64,000 nt of DNA from Bostrychus sinensis (taxonomy: Eukaryota; Chordata; Actinopteri; Gobiiformes; Eleotridae), in contig CM036254.1 of assembly GCA_020698575.1 (NCBI GenBank), forward strand, positions 22,234,026 through 22,298,025, in the 5' to 3' direction. Positions 58,585-64,000 of this stretch are shown here, in pieces (position 1 is the first letter of the stretch; every line of letters starts with the position of its first letter). Both the position numbers and the translations under genes were made by a program. Below the pieces are notes generated by a model. That model was not told where the DNA came from, did no database searches, and saw only the letters and a list, made by a program, of their open reading frames with translations.

Positions 58585-58800
58585 TATCAGGGATGGAAGA
58601 AGTGCTCCAAAGCCGTACTTCAGTAAAAGTGATATTACTCAAGTAGAAGTAAAAAACAAACTAACTAATTCCTTGAATAAGAGTGAAAAAGTATTGAGTG
58701 TTAAGTACTACTACAATTATTTTTACTACTATTTTACTACTTCTATTACTGTTACAACTGCTGCTGCTGCTACTACAAAAAACCCTCTTAGGTAAATTAC
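58585..58800. mobile_element. triplet-rich MITE copy 3, partial
   Basis: Begins agggatggaagaagtgctcc and includes attactcaagtagaagtaaa, then TAC/TGC triplets (58707-58778). The far end decays near ggtaaattactt. It belongs to the family at 13.1 and 27.0 kb. Confidence 0.65.
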
Positions 58801-59739
58801 TTAGCCTGTTAAGCTCTGAGGCCTTTTTCCCGAAAATTCTATATCTACATTTATTAAGGTTTTACTTAGCATTTACTAGGTGTACATAGCTAACCTTGGT
58901 AGCAAATTAATTGGTGTACTTTAGGGATTACTGTGGAAGAGAAATAATATTAATAAATTATATTGTTTGACCATAAATTGAGGTTGAAATGGATTATTCT
59001 AATTTCTGCCTGAAAATAAAAAACACATATTTGCCTCCAAAAAAGCCTTTTTCCTTCCTGTAGTGAAGCAAATAACATAAATTGAAAATTTCACATATCT
59101 TGGTCTACTGCAGCAAAATTTGTGCCAAATAAACAAAGTAATGGAAAGATATACATGTTTTATTTTTTAAAAATCCAGGCGGAATCCAACTGTTGAATAG
59201 AAATTGAAGTAGATAGTTTTGTTGCCACGAATTGTTCGAACACGAGGATGTCAAACGTGTGTGTCAGCCGTTGTATCTCCCCGCTATGGTCCGAACAATT
59301 ATTGTTCAGACCTATGATTATTTCAACAACTGAAATATACAGTATTTTGTTGATCCAGCTAAATATCACTACAGGAGACCTGGCCCAGAAATCCACACTC
59401 TTCGTCCAATTATCTGTTAATTGTAGTGACACCTTCCCTTCTCGCTTTTCAGATCCGTAATGCTGTTGGTGTGATTTCCTTTGTGTGTGGGTAGCCTTGC
59501 ATAATTTACCAATTAGCACCGTGCTTCACAGGCATCTGGCACGTAAATCCAAGACGAGTCACTGACAAGCAATAAATGAGTTTTGCAAAGTTTTTATTCA
59601 CACCACACTGCGGCGAGCCAACTGATAGTGTCACTCAGATAGGACGTCCCAGGCAGACAGGAAATCAGCTGGTATTTAGAAAACAACCGTGGGTTCACTG
59701 CAGGTACTCCAGATTTCTTCTATCAATCAACAAGATGCA

Positions 59740-60195
59740 CATAGAAGGACAATTGGTGAATCTAAATTGTCCAGTGAATGAGTGAGTGGTTGTCTGTCCG
59801 TGTACAGTTCTGCAAAAGTTTTAGGCAGGTGTTGGAAAAAAAGGTGCTTTAATAGACAATTTCAGGAAAGGTCAGTAATGGACCATATAACCCTAACTTC
59901 ACTCACCAAAAGGACAAATGATTTGTTTGATAGATTCTTTACCATTGTGTGATTTAAGGATTTTGTGGCTCAATGGAAAGAGCATTTACCTTCGGGTTTT
60001 GGGCCAGGTCTGGGCACTATACTGTATTGCAACATAGGGTGAGTGCATTTTGGTGTATTTTTGTACACTGATGCACATTTCTTTGTTCATAATTTTTAGA
60101 CAATACTATATCTCTGTCCAGCGTGTCCCCCGCCTAAGGCTCATAGCTGGGGTAGAGTCCAGCCACCCATGACCTCTAATGGGAATAAGCGTGAG
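59740..60195 (+). mobile_element. SINE-like repeat family 2, split by a SINE family 1 insertion
   Basis: Left part 59740-59815 (aattggtgaatctaaattgt, gagtggttgtctgtccgtg) and right part 60112-60195 (gtgtcccccgcctaaggctc, aatgggaataagcgtgagaa) are one repeat interrupted by copy d of SINE family 1. Confidence 0.65.
59820..60110 (+). mobile_element. tRNA-headed SINE family 1, copy d, nested in another repeat
   Basis: Upstream part tttcaggaaaggtcagtaat matches copy a. The head at 59960-60020 has tgtggctcaatggaaagagc and ggccaggtctgggcactata. It splits a family 2 repeat: its left part ends near 59815 (gtccgtgtacagttctgc) and its right part resumes at about 60112 (ctctgtccagcgtgtccccc). Confidence 0.65.
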
Positions 60196-61059
60196 AAAAT
60201 TAATGGATATCAAAAACACAAACTGCTTGCTCTGGACTCTCTCTACGGTCCAGTATCAGGCTGTGGCTACACTAAAATATGGAAAGCAAGTTGTTGATGC
60301 AGCTCTTTTGGTGTTGGCTGTCGTCCCAGCGGGGTTGGGGAGGCTGACCATATGGCTGATCCTGTGATGTGATTTAACGTGTCTGAATTCTGTGCAGATG
60401 CTGGGGCTGGTATATTTACTGAAGGAGCCAAGACATAATGCCTAACATATCCTCATGGCTTAAACATTTCCAACTACACACATTCAGGACTCTTAGATTG
60501 TGATAAATATGTATATGGGCATTTAGAGGCTCCTTATGTGTTCAAGCTGTGCCAAAGAAGCCCCAAAGGACCAGAGTGCTGACCACGCACATATGGGCCA
60601 CAAAACAAAGAGGAAGGAGAGAAGTGCAGGGTGGACAGAGTGGGCAGATGGAGAGGAGATGTAGAGATAGATCTTAATAGGGGTCCTTTTGTCATGGGAC
60701 ATAGGGAGTGCTCCTTACTGTCTTAATAAACAGTAGAGGAAGAGCAGGGGGATAATTGTAATAATGTGTGCAGCTGTCAGGATTGTACCCATGACATTTT
60801 ACTAAGACAGCTTCAATAAACACTAAACCTTCAATAAAAATACGATCACTATATCCCCAAATCTCCTCTTCTAGATGTCCTGTGTGGTAGCTCCAACCGC
60901 ATCCTTTTACCAATACAGTCATATGTAAAAGTTTAAGCACTTCTGATAATTATAATGATTTTAATTTATAAATTGTTGAGATGTTGAATCAGCAGCTTCT
61001 TTCTGATATAATACCTTAGGGATAAATCCATATTTCATTAGTGAAATTAGGATTATTGG
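60196..61059. other. no recognised gene
   Basis: Unique-looking sequence. The minus-strand 82-codon ORF at 60692-60940 is unsupported. Confidence 0.5.
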
Positions 61060-61640
61060 ATTAAAAGAAAATATGTAATATGCATCATAATAAAATTAGA
61101 CAGGTGCAAAATTTTGGGGCACCCCAACAGAAAAATTTAATTAATATTTAGTTGAGCCTCCTTTTGAAAAAATAACAGCCTCTAGATGACTCCTACAGAC
61201 TGTGACAAGTGTCTGGATTCTGGATGGAGATATTTTTGACCACTTCTCCTCATAAAACATCTCCAGTTCAGTCATATTTGATGACTTCTGAGCATGGACA
61301 GCCCTGTTTAAAATCAACCCATAGATTTTCATTGATATTCAAGTCTGGGAACTGTGATGGTTTCTCCGTAACATTATTCTTCTTTCTCTGCATGAATGCC
61401 TTTGTGGATTTTGAGCTGTGTTTTGGCTCATTGTCTCATTGGAATACCCAACCCTGGCGTAACTTCAACTTTGTGACTGATGCTTGAACATTGTCTTCAA
61501 GAATTTGTTAATATTGGGTGGAATCCATCCAACTCAACTTTACCAAGGGCCCCAGTCCCTGAACTAGCCACACAGCCCCACAGCATGATGGAACCTCCAC
61601 CAAATTTGACAACATCTCCCCTCAACATCAGCTCTGCTAC
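61060..61640 (-). pseudogene. Tc1/mariner transposase C-terminal pseudogene
   Basis: On the minus strand, from about 61640 downward, it reads FGGGSIMLWGCVASSGTGAL, then stops and frameshifts, then PDLNINENLW near 61350 where active Tc1 members have PDLNPIENLW. It ends near 61060 with a terminal-like caccccaaaattttgcacct. The DDE catalytic region is disrupted. It belongs to a different Tc1 family from the copies at 6.3 and 34.4 kb. Confidence 0.8.
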
Positions 61641-63044
61641 CTCTGGCTCTACTTCAGTGCCACTGTCTCTGAACTGTACAACACTGGTCAGACTCTCACC
61701 ACTGTCTCATTCCCCATACTTGAAACTATTTTATCACACAACAGACGGCACTTTTGACACACATCTCTCTTTCACACTCTCTGTTGTACTTCATATTTTT
61801 AAAAAATCATTTATTGCATTGTCTATTTGCAGCACTCATTCAATAGCACCATTTCCTAGTTTTCTAAAGCTGTAGAGAGTATAACATGCATCATGGATGG
61901 CTGTGGGGTGGCCACATTGTTCCATTTTGAAACATGAAATTGTACATGTGTGTGTGTGCACATGTGTGTTAATAGAAACAGCTGGGCAGAAGAAGGTCAG
62001 AGAGGAGATTGGCTTTTTCTGAACTGAGTGAAAAACAGTCCCTATGGAAAGACATGGAAAAGCAAAAAAAAAAAAAAAAAGTGTGATATGGTTGTGTGGT
62101 GCATGTGAAAAGCCCTTCAAAGCTGACTCTTAATCCTTTCCCAGCCCAGACCTCCTCCCAGCTCTGCAACGCAATTTAATCTCTGACACTGCATTAACAT
62201 TTATACATTTTTCACACCAATATAAATCTACTGTATGCCACGACCACCTAGATTTATTCGTTTAGCCTAATTACCTACTGCTGGGAGCGGACTGGACGGG
62301 TTAACCTTCTCACGGCTAATTTTTCATGATTTATCCGACGCTGCAGCACCACCCCACAGGGACAAAATGCGACCTTTTCCTCTTTCATTATTGGTGATAT
62401 ACACAAAATGACAGTAATCAGTATAATGTGGCTGTAACTTCCATTTTCTTTCAAATAGCAACTGATTATCCATGTAAAATTAATATCTCCCTTATAACGA
62501 TGCCATGTTTATGTACTACAACCCCTAATACATCCATGTAAATACAACCCTGGCATACCAAAGACAACAGTGTCAGTTTGTCGTAAGTGTTTTCTCTCTG
62601 GCTGTCGTCCAATATGTGCCAAATTTACTGCGTTTGAGCGACTGCAGAGCTAAACCTGTTGCGGAGATTGCTGTGACAGAAATGCTGATGTGTGTGTCTC
62701 TTCTGCCACACACAGCGTTATCTTAAAGACGCCTTATGAGTTGTAGCCACTGACAAAGATGAAATAAATCGCTTTTTTTTTTTCAAACTTCTGACTACCT
62801 TTTAGGGCCAACCTGCCTACATGACTTTACAACTTTGCAAACTGGCTCGCAGCTATGCAGTTAATTGTGCTTTTAAGAGAAAATAGCAGGAAGGAGTGCT
62901 ACGGGCCAAATTTCCCAGATGGAGCATTTCAGTCTTTTAAAAAATGGTCACTTTTAATTTACTTTGAAAATGGTCCACATGAGTGTCTTTTTATTTGGTG
63001 CCATTAAAATCACATTCACTAATTTATTATTTGTGTAAAATAGA

Positions 63045-63170
63045 AGCATACAGGCCCTATCTCACAATGGTAAAGCTATACTGCCCAGTAGATTGGAATC
63101 TGGGATCTTGTAGTTCAGGGGTAAATGCTCTATCCATTGAATCATCTCACAACACTAGATAATCCACCAA
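63045..63170 (-). mobile_element. tRNA-headed SINE family 1, copy e
   Basis: On the minus strand it reads gagatgattcaatggatag (box A side) and atcccagattccaatc (box B side), followed by a tail ending near ccattgtgagatagggcc. Confidence 0.65.
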
Positions 63171-63284
63171 AGCAATTGTTCTTTTACTGGCCCTTGTGGC
63201 TACACTCTACCCTTGTGAGATATAATTAATAATGTTCATTCAATAGATAGAGCAAAATATTGTTCTAAAACTGACTTTGCATTC

Positions 63285-63410
63285 AATCATTTTTCATATT
63301 GGCCCTATCCAGCAATGTGTAGTACCCAGGACAGGCCTTAAATCTGGGATCTTCTAGTCTTATAGGGATCAGTGCTCTATTTGTTGAGCCATTATACAAT
63401 ATTTTATGAG
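63285..63410 (-). mobile_element. tRNA-headed SINE family 1, copy f
   Basis: On the minus strand it reads taatggctcaacaaatagag and atcccagatttaaggcc, with a tail like copy e (ttgctggatagggccaata). It lies about 120 bp from copy e in the same orientation. Confidence 0.65.
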
Positions 63411-64000
63411 AACTAGACTAAAACTAATAATTTGTTGCTATACTGGCCCTTTGTGGTCGGAGTTAGTATCTTTGGCTCTAGCTTGTAATGGTTATGAATC
63501 CTAACCACACTAAGAACATTTCTTTAATGACTCATTGCTGATGTCTTCATTTCAACAACTACTCATTATTATGTGGCATTAATACACACAACAACAAAAA
63601 AGAAAGAAAAAGAAAAAAATTATGTTGTCCAATGTTTCACCTGTGTCAATGATAAGAGAATACCAACAAGAACAAACTGACTTTTACATGCACAACAAAT
63701 CAAAGTGACACACACACAGTGCCAATTAAAGTGGTAACCCATAGACCCAATGTTTTTCTCGCTTTGTTGTGAGCTCCGCCCCAGGGCATCTGATAATTTC
63801 TCAGCCCAATTAATTTAAATAAACTTTGTTCAAAAGGTCAGCAGTGAATGATGGATTATGGTTTGTTTTAATTACACAGATTTAGTTTTCTGATGTGATT
63901 GGAAATTAGATAGTCAATGCAAATGTGTCCTTCACTTGTGTTTTTACCTGCTTGGAAAATTGCTTATTTCTCAGTGCTCCCTATGCTTTTTTTTTATTAT

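Larger units (their letters stand above)
61641..64000. other. no recognised gene; SINEs at 63.05-63.41 kb
   Basis: Bases 62230-62400 are a low-repeat stretch with homeobox-like sites (ggctaatttttcatgattta). An A-run lies at 62064-62080. The rest is AT-rich without coding signal. Confidence 0.5.

Noticed and set aside
63045..63170. Possible real tRNA gene
   Set aside because: Box A and B are present but diverged, the cloverleaf does not close cleanly, and the same unit recurs with a tail, so it is a SINE.
1..64000. CRISPR arrays, operons, bacterial promoters or phage genes
   Set aside because: No regularly spaced repeats with unique spacers and no prokaryotic gene density. The sequence is vertebrate.

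Overview
The window looks like AT-rich teleost fish DNA. The evidence is a vertebrate-type gene split by GT-AG introns (btbd3), two copies of a fish-type RTE LINE that end in short (GATG)n tails (Rex3-like), several decayed Tc1/mariner elements, tRNA-headed SINEs and many palindromic or TIR-bearing MITEs. Nothing bacterial or viral is visible. The species cannot be named from the sequence alone.

Only one host protein gene is well supported: btbd3, on the minus strand at 36950-41779. Four coding exons join in frame into a 517-residue BTB-BACK-PHR protein. A probable 3' UTR runs down to about 35.7 kb. A 5' leader and candidate promoter lie at about 41.8-42.5 kb. The flanks, about 35 kb on the 3' side and 21 kb on the 5' side, have no recognisable host coding exons, so the gene sits in a gene-poor, repeat-filled interval. 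Some low-repeat, homeobox-site-like stretches there could be conserved enhancers, but that needs alignment to other fishes.

Layout. 0-9 kb: SINE-related DNA, a candidate non-coding exon at 2275-2413, a Tc1 deletion derivative at 3748-4146, an A-B-C-A repeat of about 609 bp period at 4885-5600 with diverged B and C blocks near 1.3-1.95 kb, and a Tc1 remnant at 6321-7050 carrying a nested palindromic MITE. 9-35 kb: a full-length SINE-like repeat at 9 kb, triplet-rich MITEs (13.1 kb, 27.0 kb), a LINE 3' fragment (16.5-17.6 kb), a TIR element (22.86-23.25 kb), an unexplained 80-codon ORF (24.07 kb), a TTAA-flanked element nested in another repeat (31.6-32.2 kb) and a second Tc1 remnant of the 6.3 kb family (34.4-34.8 kb). 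35-42.5 kb: btbd3. 42.5-64 kb: a Tc1-like remnant (43.6 kb), a decayed Rex3-like LINE carrying a SINE (46.26-49.11 kb), an imperfect inverted repeat of about 1.2 kb (50.57-51.78 kb), a nearly intact Rex3-like LINE (52.04-55.19 kb), a long TA/GGTAT microsatellite (58.0-58.2 kb), another Tc1 pseudogene (61.06-61.64 kb) and two minus-strand SINEs (63.05-63.41 kb).

I found no convincing new biological system. The best leads are the large foldback element, the almost intact LINE whose first ATG comes from target-site DNA and whose reading frame is broken by one TGA, the GATA microsatellite just upstream of a btbd3 splice acceptor, and the candidate exon behind a 32-T tract.
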